From NCBI GenBank assembly GCA_004154925.1, contig QJNS01000078.1, forward strand, positions 1-64,000: DNA of 64,000 bases. The letters run 5' to 3'. The notes beneath the pieces are model-generated. The model did not search any database. It was not told the origin of the DNA and saw only the letters and a list, made by a program, of their open reading frames with translations. The translations under genes and the position numbers were made by a program. The stretch is from Monosporascus cannonballus (Eukaryota; Ascomycota; Sordariomycetes; Xylariales). The stretch's first letter is position 1; every line of letters begins with the position of its first letter. Positions 23,243-34,534 of the stretch are shown here, one piece after another.

Positions 23243-24775
23243 ATGCCTGACATAGACCCCGCGGCCTTAAGCCGCCCTTCCGTTAGCTTATCGACACCAA
23301 TACTCAAATCCATAACTGTTTCTGCCCCCATATCCCAGAAAGTTACCAAGACGAGCCAAATTATACCTGCCCGCATCGACCTTGAGCCTCTTTATACTGC
23401 TTTGAAATCTGCAATTGGCACCGAACAATGGTCTTTTTATAAAGAGTCCACTACCCAGTTCATACTTGGTCGGTCATTCCCAGCACATTCCGCCATCAAC
23501 GTGTTGGACCCTCCGTCTTCGTCCCTTTCCTTGCTACAAGTTGCTGACGCGGGTTTTAGGCCGGTTAAACCAAACCGAATACTCCGATCGCATTGACCCC
23601 ATATTATCTTCTGGAAATGGCGAAAAAACTCACTTGCATAACCAGCTCCTCGCTGCAATATACGGAAACCTCACGAGGGAAATGCCCGACCAGGGACTGG
23701 CACCATGGGTTTCAGCTAACGACAAGCCCACCGCCAATGTCGGCGCAAAGCCTGTCACGGGCGATGCCGCAGAAAGGCGGCTAAAGACGGAAGTAATGTT
23801 CCTGCCGAGCCGGGACAGGAGGCGGATTAAAGATCTAGTCCATAATGAAGTTAGTGCATTCCGGCTCTTGCTCTTCGAGTATCTATACGAACCATAGTTG
23901 CCGACTAACGCCTCGCGCAGTACGATCCGTCCGAAGCCATGGCCAGTATGTTCTTAGATCATCATAAAGGACGGTCAGCCCGGCCTTCCGAGGCGCCTGC
24001 AAGTGCGAACGGTCTTAATAAGATGAGTGAGTTCCGCCAGCCTTTGCCCCTGTGATAAGTCTTACTAAAGCGGGTAGATCTTGACTTGGAGATTCGGAAG
24101 CGATATGCGCAACCATTAGCAATCGAATCGGGAGAGTTCCCAGACATCGGCAGCATAGAAGCTAGGATGTTACCCACGTGCTACGAAGCAGGTCTCGTAA
24201 ACGGCCACGCCCAAGATGCGGCACAGTTCATGACAATCGCAACGGAGACTTTCATCAAAGAATTCCTTTCTGTGGTCTTCCGAAGGACTAGAAGCAACGG
24301 ACCCGGAGATTCGGGCAATGCTGGATTCGCTGCAGGATCAGCCTGGATACAAACTCATAAGTACCGGCGACGACTACGACGGGAAGAAAGTGCACTCGCC
24401 AAGGGCGAAATATCTCGGGACAAGAGTGGTCTCCTACCCATAGAGGCGAAGTCAGCAAGTGAGCGGCGGCCCCTGGATATCGCCGATTTGCGCCTAGCCC
24501 TGGACATCGGCGACTGCCATCTCAGCAGCTTCCCCGCCGTCACCAAATCGATCGTCTACAACTATAGGGAGGGCGAGCTGGAACACTGGAATGACTACAC
24601 ATATATCGACGGCCATAAATCGACCATATTCGAAGATATAGGCCTCGGAGGTATCGACTGCCATCCCGAGCCCATGGATATCGACTCGGAGGACCACGGC
24701 GGTTGGGAGGGTGCAGAGAACACCGACTTGCAAGCACTTGATGCTGTGCTTGATTCATGTCTGGTTGGCGTTTAA
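23243..24775 (+). CDS. HFI1: SAGA transcriptional coactivator subunit Hfi1/Ada1
   Basis: Predicted exons are 23243-23468, 23560-23849, 23921-24026 and 24078-24775, giving 439 residues. The introns are 91, 71 and 51 bp; the second has a clear CTAAC branch site. Splicing joins segments that otherwise look like a broken gene. The product begins [18 protein letters not shown] and continues through the conserved blocks [41 protein letters not shown] and [13 protein letters not shown], which I recognise from fungal Hfi1/Tada1 proteins. Hfi1 is a structural subunit of SAGA and is related to the histone-fold adaptor Ada1. The acidic C-terminus ends [12 protein letters not shown]. The first donor reads GTCGGT, which is unusual but gives the only in-frame join to LNQTEYSDR. 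Positions of exon edges are by eye. Confidence 0.9.
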
Positions 24776-25129
24776 GACCAAACCAGTGTCGGTTTCCAGC
24801 GCTTCTTATAGTGCTCATCATCCGAGCTAACCACTAGACCACCTGATCTCCGGCGTCCGGTCTCGAACTAAACCGAGCTGACATTATGCAAGTCCCCATC
24901 CGCAAGCCCCGGTCCCGTTGCCAGGGGACCTCTTTAAACGGCTCCAAAAGGGAGGCGAAGCGGGTTAGAATCTGGCATGGACCATATCCGACTTAAAATG
25001 CCATGGAGGAAATACTTCAGTTCGCGCATCGGCTAGGCGCTCGAGGCGAGTAAGGCGTTGTTTTAGGCAGGCTCTTGAGTGGCATTTACAAATTCTGCAT
25101 TTAGCATCGGCACCAAGGCGTAAAGGATT

Positions 25130-25171
<42 letters not shown>

Positions 25172-25996
25172 GCGTGGATACATCACATTGACAACTGTAC
25201 ATCAAGGCAAAAGAGCAGGAATAGGTATAGGCAGGGAGGCAAGGGTTCTCCTGGCGTTTCAGCGGTTCGATTGGAATACTACGCGATTCGGCGCGGAATG
25301 TGTTCTTTGTCTTACAGATACCCCTTTTTATTACTCAGTTTTGTTTGCTGTTATGAATATTGCGCCGAAATATAAATACACCTTGTTTGTCGTAAAACTG
25401 GAGGATGAAATTGGGTGGAATTCCCCTACAGGAATGATGAAAGAATCGAAATTGTTTCCTGAATTGATCGTTGGGAAGAGTAGTGTAACCTCTACGATAG
25501 CCTGGCTTGCGGGCTCGTGCAGTGAATAAAATGTGTAATCCACCGCTGCGCTTAATGACTTACACGGAACTTGATTGCACGGGCTAGTTGCATGAAGCAC
25601 CAGAATAGATAATCAGATAAGCGAATCTACTCGGGTCCTGTCCCTACTGTAATTCTGAACCAACACAGTGGTTCTACGAATACATAAGTTATGCAGGGCT
25701 TGATCGTTGTGCCGTTGCACATAATGTACGATGTTCCGCTGCTCCACTATGGTTTCGGATAACTGCATGAGTGGAAATGGAGCTCAACGCGTTTCGCGCG
25801 TCGCATTTACGCGCTCCCCCACCACTTAAAGCGTACCGATATTCTCCCCACTACCTGACTATTGACAACTCCTTACCGCCACCTTCAAATACATATTGAC
25901 TACATTTCTGAATACCATGTTTTCTCGAGAGTACTCCTAGGGGTTTTAGTTTTTTTTTTTCAGGCTTTTCCAAATTATTATCACTTTGGAGCCAAG
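24776..25996. promoter_or_regulatory. Intergenic and upstream region of mrc1
   Basis: This stretch holds the hfi1 3' region and the mrc1 promoter. It includes a tRNA-like A-box sequence, a long T/G homopolymer, and short frames without domains (25170-25529 plus, 25331-25600 minus). The last 130 bp before the ATG are pyrimidine-rich. Confidence 0.5.
25128..25170 (+). repeat. T12-G31 homopolymer junction
   Basis: Twelve thymines (25128-25139) run straight into 31 consecutive guanines (25140-25170). The true length may differ because such runs are error-prone in sequencing. Confidence 0.85.
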
Positions 25997-28900
25997 ATGG
26001 CTTCCACTCGCTCGCCCTCCCCAGCGGGCGGCAACGCGTCCGAGCCAGCTTCGCCAGGACTATCTCCTCGCTCCAAACTCAAGGCGATGCTGGCCGCAGT
26101 AGACGGGGACTCAGACGATGATGTTTCAGGTCCAATTGATGCGAATGCATTATTTAAATCGGTGGAGAAGATTACCGCCTCAAATCAGGAAACCAGGCCC
26201 ATGGAGAACGGGGGGGATGAAGACGACGTTTTGGAGGACGAAGGCATCACTCGACCACGCGGCCGCCTTGCAGCTCAAATGCAAGCCAGCGCCGCGAAGG
26301 AGGCTCAAGATGCTCCCAAGCCACCTGGTAATGTGCCAAACGCAGCAAAAGGATTAGCACAGCGGAGTACGGAGTCAAGTGCAAGCAACGACGAGGATGG
26401 GCAAAGAGGAAGCGAAGACGATGAAGACGATGTCAGTGCTTTGCCCCGCCGGAGAATAGTTCGACCAGCACGTAGTAGAACCCCGGAACCCGCACCGGAC
26501 GCGGATCAGCCATCGTCACCTGGCCTTTTCGTCGCCCCGTCCGCTAGGTCCACTACATCCCGTCGCTCGGGGGCTACGTCAGATACTGAGGATGAGCTAC
26601 CCGCTAACCTAGCAAAGAGCGATCGTTTCAAAGCGCTCGTCGCCAGGAAGCGGGAGGAGAGACTTGCCAAGGAAGCTGAAGAGGCTCGCAAGCAGAGGGA
26701 GCGCGCTCAACGAATAGCTGAGACTATGCCAGCAAATTCGGATATTGATGATGATGACATCTCGGATATCACGGATGATGATGAGGGTCGCAGACTCACA
26801 CAAGGGACTTCTCGACCCGCCCGAAAGGCTAGCAAGAAGGCTTTGGAGGAGATGAACCGAGAGACGCAGCGACTGAGCCGGAGCTTGCAACTTGCCCACG
26901 AGGCCAAGACCAAGAAGAAGATATCGAAAGCATCGCTATTTGAACGTTTCAACTTCAGAGTTGAGGGAGTCGCAGCGGAGCATAAGCCAGCGAGTTCGAG
27001 CCGCCCATCAACACCAGTATCAGCTCAACAGACGGACGTCGAGGTGGGAGATGTCGGAACGCCTCCGAGCTCGCCCCCTCTTCCTAGTGCCCCCAAATCT
27101 GCGTCTACCGCCCCGGCAGGTGTCCAAAGTGGCCTCGAAACAACCAGGGAGGACGAGGGTGATGAGCTGCTGGACATTGCAGCTGCACTGGTTCAAACAA
27201 CGAAGGAGGAGAAAGATAAAGGGAAAGCTGTTGCTTCTCCTGCACAGCCCGCAGAGGCTAAAACGAAGCGTCAAGTCAGAGTCAAGTTTCCCCCTATGCA
27301 GGCAAATCTCGTCACGATAGATTCAGATGATGAGCTGGAAATCACAGATGCAAGGAAGAGCAAGGTCGATACCATCTTCAACCGATTACCCACCAAGAAG
27401 GAACAAGAGTCAAAGTCGATGAATGCTCTGCGGCGTCTTGCCAACCTTTCCTCACCCCCAAAAGAGCCTCCCAGGGGGCGCAAAGCCAAGCCGTCTATGA
27501 CTGCTGGCGAGCTCCAGATGTCTCTGCAGCAGCGTGCCAGAGCCCAAGCGAAGCTCGAGCGAGAGCGCCGGCTCGAGTACCTCCGCTCGAAGGGCATCAC
27601 TGTGCAAACCGAGGAAGAGCGGCAGCGGGAGAGGGAGGAAGTCGAGGATATCGTTGCTCGGGCGCGTCAGGAGGTTGAAGAGATAATGGAGCGAGAGCGC
27701 GAAGAAGCAAAGAAAGCCCGAAAAGAAAAGAGGGAGAACGGCGAGGCCGACCCCTTGGGCTGGGACGACAGTGACGATGATAGCTTTCAGGACAGCGGTG
27801 AAGAACCTGCTGAGATTGACCTTTCCGGTTCCGAAGAGGAAGGTGAAGATTCAGGCGAAGACGCCGTGGATGACGATGAGCCGGTGACCAACCCGATGCT
27901 CGAAGATGAGGCAGAGGAAGATGGTGACTCCGAGGAGGAAGAAATACCGCAGGCCACTACTGGAGATGCAAAGGCGACCTCAGATGATGAAGCAGACGAG
28001 CTTCCAACACTGAAGTCCCGCAGGTCCAAGAAGCATGTTCATATCGTCTCAGATGATGACGATGATGATGACCACAGCTACGACCAAGTTAAGGTCACAC
28101 CACAGCGGAGGAAAACCCATCCGAAGTCACCATCTCCCCCGAATTCCGAATCTCTCAAGGTGCCTACGTCGGTTCTGCGCTCAGCTACGAAGACATTTAT
28201 TCCGGGGCTTCCTATTGCCGCCGCAGCTCCCGCGGGTCTCGGATTAACCCAAATATTTGCGGGAACTATGGACGACAGCCAAGCCGGCCCAGCCAGCGCA
28301 GCTCCGCAAGAATTCATGCCTAGCCTTGATAACTTCCCTGACTCGCAATTTTCTGCAAAGGTCGGGCAATCTCAGACGGACGGCAATGTTCCCGATAGTC
28401 AGCCAACGCAGAATGCCACAACGCAGGGACTCGAGACTCAGACACAAGGCGTGCAACTCCACTTCTCTCAGTCACAAGGTCACGGTTTTGACAGTTTAAT
28501 GGAAACGGACAGCACACAAATTTCAGAACTGATCAATCCCACGCAAGATGGCGGCTATCAGAACTTTACCCCCTTGAAACAGCGGTTCGTCGATGCGCCG
28601 CATTCTACAATTGAGACCGTGATGTTAGACGGGGCACGCGCTGAGGAGAATGCCCAAGACTCGCCACTCGTCAGGAGGACGGGCAAGCTGCGGCGGAGAC
28701 ACGAGGCTTCGATGTCCACGACATCGCTGCCACCGACAGAGATCCCAGGAAGCCCAAATGCGGCTCCTTCGGCGACAGTCTCAAACGAAGTTGTTGTGAT
28801 GGGCAATGAGAATACGGAGAATATCGACCGAAGCGCCTTCAAATTTATGGAGAAGGCAGCGAAGAGAAAGAAGCGCTTAGAGGAAAAACTCAGAAAGAAG

Positions 28901-30197
28901 ATGAGTGAAGCTAAAGAATGGGTCGAGCAGGAAGCTGAGGAGTCCGAGGATGAGTACGCCGGTCTTGGTGGTGCTGATGGGGAGGATTCTAGCGAGGATG
29001 ACGAAGAGCTCGCTAAAGAGATTATTGATGATACTGCTGGCAATGATGCTGACGAGGCAAAGCTGGCCGGCTTCTTTGCGTGAGTACTCTCTCCACTGCC
29101 TTCCCATGACGAGGGGATAATTAACACAAGTCAGTGATCGCGAACGTGCAGCAGATGCCGCTCACGTTGACAAGCTCTTCCGAGATATCACAACCGGCAT
29201 GCTCCGTAAGAGGCGGCGAGGTGGTGATGGCAACGACTTCGATTTGTCGGACTCCGACGACGGCGGAGAGGCCAAGCGTCGCATGAAGCGGCGTCAGTTC
29301 GCGAAGATGCAAAAGGCCTTGTTTGCAGACGAGCGTATCGGCAAGATAGCCGAGAACCCGCGGAACGCCGCCTTCCTCAGGAGCATAGAGGACAGGAACA
29401 GCGACGACGAGTGGGACTTCGGCGAGAACTTCGAGACCACCGCCGACGACAGTGAGAGCCAGAGTCAACCGCAGGAAGGCCAGCAGCAGCAGGAAGAGGC
29501 GATTCCGGACAGCCAACCGACAAACATGGGCCGGAAGCGCGCACGCATGGATGATCATGCCTCTCGGCCGGCGCCTCATACTCGGCGCATCGGGGACGTC
29601 CCTCGACCTTCATCACTGACCGAAGTCAAACGTTCATTGTCGACTTTGCTAGACGAGCCCAACGGGTCAGTCATTCCCGCCACGGAAGCCGGCTCCGATA
29701 GCGAAGGAGAAGACGACCACCCTCCCCGCGGCGTCAACAAGGAGAACAGGCGCTCCTCCAACTTCACCGTCGTCGACCGCATCGCGCTCAAGCGGAACTC
29801 CTCATCCAGCCTATCAAAATCGTCGCGGCTCGCGTTCGCGGCGTCCCCGGTGACCGCCGCGGCGGGCGGCGGGGCATTCAAGGTCCCCGCGCTGCTGAGG
29901 AAGGCGACGACCAACTCGCTGATCTCGAACTCGAGCTCATCTTCGGTGGGCAGCGCCAACACTGGCGCGACTAGCCTCGCCACCGTCGGCAAGGCCGGGT
30001 TTAGCGGCGGCGGCGAGGACGCCAAGCTCAAGACGACGGCAGGTCGCGGGTCCGGCGTCAACTACTTCGCCCGCGAGAACGAGAGGAGGGCCGCGGTCGC
30101 CGAGGCGGAGAAGAGGCGAGAGAAGAGGAAGTGGAAGAGCGTCGAGGGCCAGAAGAAGGTCATCACCGGCTTGTTCGGCGCCGGCAAATTTGAGTAG
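25997..30197 (+). CDS. MRC1: Mrc1/Claspin replication-checkpoint mediator
   Basis: Predicted exons are 25997-29079 and 29135-30197, with a 55-bp GTGAGT...CAG intron, giving 1381 residues. The ATG sits in GCCAAGATGG; the frame is open further upstream without a better start. The protein is highly charged and mostly disordered or coiled. It has basic and acidic repeats, a long arginine/glutamate helix (about residues 515-580, at 27540-27735), and an SQ/TQ cluster (about 798-830) as used by Mec1/Tel1 kinases. A conserved MRC1-like segment follows (about 945-1080), with FKFMEKAAKRKKRLEEKL, the intron, then DRERAADAAHVDKLFRDI. The far C-terminus ends GQKKVITGLFGAGKFE, a block I know from fungal Mrc1. 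Mrc1 travels with the replication fork and relays stalled-fork signals to the Rad53/Cds1 kinase. Length and architecture fit the family. Confidence 0.9.
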
Positions 30198-30949
30198 TAG
30201 GCCGTTGTCTTTCTGGTTGTTGTGATGGATGATCCGGTCATGTACTATCGCAGTTCCGGCTTTGTTAGGCTACTGGTGAGGTTTGGGGTCTCGGACTGTT
30301 CGGTGTTCCGGTGCCGCATTCAGCATAAACGTTCATGGATATCGGTATAGTCATGGATATATATATGGTCATGGTTTACGGGCGTCGGTGGGAATTGACC
30401 AAGCAATCAATTTCAGATGTTACACAGGTACCAAGCCTATTACGGTCCGAGAGCAGGCCATTTGAAATTCCTCAGCCACATTTGGGGCCTTAATGAAGAA
30501 GTCCTTGACTTATTTGCAGCTGTTCCAAGCTCAAGGGTGATGTTATGTTATGAAGTTATCTATCCAGGGGAGCCTTTATCGAGCTGGGGGGCGTTAGCGC
30601 ATCAGCCTCATTCATAAAAGGTGACAGTCGTCATCACAGGAATCCGGCCCCACTCACCATGTGCTACTCAAGTAAGCCCATCAAACACGGCCAATCTCCA
30701 CTCTTTATACGGACTTCAGAGTTAGGCTTCACACCTTATCTAGACTACGCACCAACCGGCTCTACCATCACAGCTCCAAAGTTCGAGACTCATAAATCTA
30801 GGATTGTTTGCTAGTCCAAATACCGGAAAGGTTAATTATGCAGGTTCCACCCATCGCGTTATCGCGTCCTGTAGTAACCTCATGCGCGAGCTCGGTAGAG
30901 CAGCCCGGCCTGATCCGATGATCTTATGCATCACTTAGTAGACCGAACA
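30198..30949. other. Intergenic region after mrc1
   Basis: No gene is supported. A GCTCGGTAGAGC segment (30892-30903) resembles the D-arm of a tRNA, but no matching T-arm (GGTTCGANNCC) follows, so it is not a tRNA gene. The last part is the likely leader of the next gene. Confidence 0.45.
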
Positions 30950-32241
30950 ATGGCACCCCCACCGGCTGTAAGCAAAGCCTACTGTACTGAAAGACATGCC
31001 AAGTCTCACTAACGAAAGCTCCCTAGACCCCGACGCCTCATAGGTTCCTGGTGCCCAAGAGGTCTGCGGCAACCCAACATCAACAGCCCATTGGTAGGAC
31101 CGAGAGCCCGAGGCCGCCTCCTCTGCGGAGCGGCGAAACGCAGCAGCAGCAGAAGCAGCAGTTCCAGGCCACGCCGAGGTTCTCGCTCCACTCCACGCCG
31201 CGCGCGTCGGTGCCGTCCCCCACTCCCGCCCCGCCGCCCGGCACATTTCGCCGGCGGCAGCAGCGGGGTGCCACAGCGGCCCAGACCACTATCGTCGACG
31301 ACGACGTGATAGATAGCTCGCCGCCGATCCGGGAGGAGGACGAAGAGGACCCGTCCGAGGTCGATCTCATCCAGGAGTCATCCCCCACCCTCCCGGAGCT
31401 CAAGGTGGAGAGTGGCCATGACGATGACGAGGACCTACCGGTCCGCTCGCCTAAGCGGAGACGCCTGTCCATCGTCTCGGACCTTGGGATCGAGGAGTCG
31501 TCGCAGGTGAGCGTGAAGGAAGAGGACGATGGTTCCGCTTCCCAGCAGCAACTGCCCGGCAAAGATGACAACGGAGACGTCGAGTCTTCTTCGCTCCTGG
31601 ATCTCGATATAACGACAGATGAGGATAGATATGGAGACGCCGACACGGTCCTCCCGCCTTCCTACAACCACTCCAGAGACACCCCGGCAGCGGCAGCACC
31701 GGGGCAGCAACAGCAACAGCCGACCTTCCACAAGGCGCCGCGCTTCAAGCAGCACGATCTCCCTATGACGGAGGCGGCGCGCCGCGATCCCCTGCCGGAC
31801 GCGTTCTCGCCGCACCACCGCAGGGGGGCCAGCAACAAGTACGCGCCCGGCGGGCTCGCGGCCGAGGTCCGGGACTGGCTCGTCGGGATCGAGGCCGGCA
31901 GCGGTGTGGTGAAGAGGCGGGAAGAAGGTGAATGGGCCGTGAGGCTCGTCATCGGCGATGTGCGCGCGGCGCCCGGCATGGGGTTGCTCGTCAGCAGTCG
32001 TCGGGTGCGGGACGGGCTGGGTGAGGTGGAGATGCTGGGATCGGGGGGCGGCGGGGATGGAGACGAACCGGAACACGACACCAAGCTCATCCTCGCGGGC
32101 CAGGGCAGGCTCGTCGGCCTTGCGCGGCGGAACGAGGTCAGCAGGGGCGCCGTGGTGGGGATCGCGGGCCCTACGTGGGAGGTTGAGCTCGGCGGGCTGG
32201 GCAGCTGGGTTGTCGCGTGTGATTGGATGGTTCTGGGGTGA
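30950..32241 (+). CDS. Unassigned fungal protein with conserved, OB-like C-terminal domain
   Basis: A large frame (31060-32241) has no ATG near its start. The best model joins a six-codon first exon (30950-30967, MAPPPA) through a 92-bp intron with donor GTAAGC and acceptor AAG, giving 399 residues. An AAG acceptor is uncommon, so the 5' end is uncertain; another acceptor at 31042 (CATAG) gives the wrong frame. The first 270 residues are low-complexity: Gln-rich runs, acidic stretches and a basic SPKRRRL motif that could be a nuclear signal. The last 125 residues are ordered. They start with KYAPGGLAAEVRDWLV and alternate beta-strand-like segments with glycine turns (PGMGLLVSSRR, KLILAGQGRLVGL, VGIAGPTWEVEL), ending WVVACDWMVLG. 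That pattern suggests an OB-fold. No family name can be assigned. It lies just after mrc1 on the same strand, and a nuclear role is only a guess. Confidence 0.72.
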
Positions 32242-32519
32242 ATTGAGCCTGTGCTGTCCGGAAGCGTGCTCGTTATTGCTGTCTTCGGTGCTGATCCTTA
32301 GTAACCCATTTCAAAGGGCGAGCTGCGCAGGCATAGCCATGAAGGTAGGGACTTGAGACGCTCTAAAGAACTAGCATATACCAGTCTTGATAATCCAGCT
32401 CGGTTCCCGATCCGGCACACGCGTCGAATCCGAATAGTGCCCGAAGAATGCGAGGCCCCACACTATCGCGGGACAATATCAGATCTCATAAGACGAGTCA
32501 ATGTGTCTCCTAATGACCA

Positions 32520-33170
32520 TTAACTTCCCCATGACATGCCCCGTGGAGCGGCTAGTCTCTTGCACACCACACTTGAAGCTAGAGTGGCCCTCCAAAAAAT
32601 CTTCTCCTTTTCGGATGTAAAAGAGTGGCGCCCAGTAGTCTTCCCTGCAGACACCAGCCTCGGCTGACGAGCGGCCATCCTAGGAGATGCCCATAGAGCG
32701 CTGGGAACACCTTTTTGGATGGCGTATTTGTCATATAGGATAGCCAAGGACGCTCTCCACGGGCCAGAGAGCCCGCTGTGCTCGCCGAGGCATCGAGGGC
32801 ATTACCACCGAGGCCCCAGCATAGACCGAAGCCATTTAGCGAGCCTCTCGGAATCAGTCTTCCCTGGGGTCCTGGATAATATATAAATCATATATTCACG
32901 GATAGTGGATTCGAGGGGCCCTGGTAATCCGAGTAGCGTCTTGAAAGCTCTGCGGACGGTCGCCAAACTTAATCGCGTCCAGTCTTGCCGCCCTGTTAGC
33001 TTGCGTCGTGATTGAGGGGATCGCGCCACCCAGCAGTGTCCAAGAGATGTGTATGCTGCCTTCTCGCCATTTAACTCATACAGTTGAGTAGTTTCAGTTG
33101 CGCCGAGATCGACTACTCGTAGAAAGCGCGTGTTTTGATCCACCTTGAGCTCAGTTTCCTTATGCTTCAC
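32520..33170 (-). pseudogene. Decayed HET-domain (heterokaryon incompatibility) gene
   Basis: The minus-strand frame 33170-32802 reads FLRVVDLGATETTQLYEL then AAYTSLGHCWVARSP, matching the start of HET domains (LRxxD...YxxLSHCWG). After a stop and frame change, the strand reads PLVSRGWCLQGRLLGATLLH near 32690-32635, which matches the HET-C-side block PLxxRGWxLQERLLxxRxLH. The middle of the domain is mostly missing and several stops intervene, so the gene is broken. Intact HET proteins trigger cell death when incompatible fungal individuals fuse. The gene may extend further upstream (33171-33420), where no clean frame remains. Confidence 0.7.
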
Positions 33171-34534
33171 GACATCCTCGCTGCCATTTCGCTACTAGCC
33201 GCGAGATATCTGATGGCTATATGGTACTCGATGTCGCCTGTAGTGTCCAAGTAGGGGATCTCCTCCCCCGCATTCAGGGGTTCCCATCGACAGATCCTGA
33301 AGCTATGCAGCGGAACGCTTCAAAATGACGCTGTTTCCTTGGGGCATCTTGGACTGAGACGTGCGGAAACCAGCACGAAAATGGCCCTTCTTGTTGTCTC
33401 CGATTCGATCGGATGACTAGAAGGGATATAACCCCAACCATCCTTCGCACATGTCTTCTCGCATTGGCGAGGAGATCAGAGTAGAGGGCATCGCAGAGCG
33501 CCCAGGTTTGGGCGCTTTCAGGGAGATTCCCGAGGGTCTTGTGGTGCTCAAAGGCGTCTCCCCGGGTTCCATTGCGAGCCTATATGGGGTGCTACCTAGC
33601 TGGTGGTCTAGGAAGATCAAAGCGACAAGGTCGCTGATGAACTAACGACAAAGACCGCAGCGCACTCCTGTGAAGGAGATTGGCCCTGAGCCGTCCTCTT
33701 TTCAAATATGCTTGTTAATGCCACTTGCGTTGGTCGAGAGTCTACATACAGAAGCTTATATGCAGGTCGTCGAATTTAAAATAATATATGATGATTCAAT
33801 AAACATATTCTGGATCTCGAAGGTCTACGCCCAACATCTCTAAAATCGCTGGCGGTTCTTTGCCCTTTCCCGTCGTAGTTATTTCCCCTGAATTATATGA
33901 TTATGCCGGCTGCCGAAGCATGTTGTGGCTAGGTGTGGCGAAGCCAGTTGCAAGGAACTACGTATAAAAATAGGGGCCGCACGAAACCCACAGTGGTTGT
34001 GAGACACCATCGTCACAAACCGGATTACGAAGGCTCAAATTTATCACTCGGAGCTACTTCTTGCCTAAATTCAACGTATGCTCTCATATCCGAGATCATT
34101 TCTCTCCAGATATTTCCTCAAGAAGGAGCTTTGCTGAGATTAGGCTTCTTGCCGTAGTGATTTAGCCCCTGTGATTTAACCCCTTTCAAGGAGAACATGA
34201 AAGACTCTACAAGACGCGTCCCAGTTCTTTCGGTTGCTCTGTATTGCTCTTTTAGTTTCAGACAATGTCTTTCACAATGGAAGTCACGTTGGGCATGAAA
34301 GGACAGGAGCAAAGGATAGTTTCGTCATAAAAGGACGCCTTGGCGAAATACAATAGCTTTCATCATCACTCGAAAGTTATTATAAATCCGTCCCAAGACA
34401 CATATCAGTCAATCCGAACGCCTCAGTATCCCACCACTCTAGCACACTCTGCAGAAACGCATACGCGGGCCAAGCAGTCCATCTACAGAGAGGCATCCTC
34501 TCCCTTCAACTTAGACAGGAAACAAAGAAACATC
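33171..34534. other. Spacer between the HET relic and a small gene
   Basis: Complementary open frames at 33417-33620 (minus) and 33451-33645 (plus) have no recognised domain. An AT-rich patch occurs at 33770-33800. The last 200 bp, CA-rich with CT stretches, look like a leader for the gene starting at 34535. Confidence 0.45.

Noticed and set aside
23243..24775. First impression that HFI1 was frameshifted and dead
   Set aside because: Three introns with usable splice sites restore one continuous 439-residue reading frame with conserved blocks.
24776..24880. Possible tRNA gene on the minus strand
   Set aside because: The A-box is good but no T-arm (GGTTCGANNCC) or cloverleaf pairing follows.
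30885..30940. tRNA D-arm-like GCTCGGTAGAGC on the plus strand
   Set aside because: No anticodon stem, T-arm or acceptor pairing.
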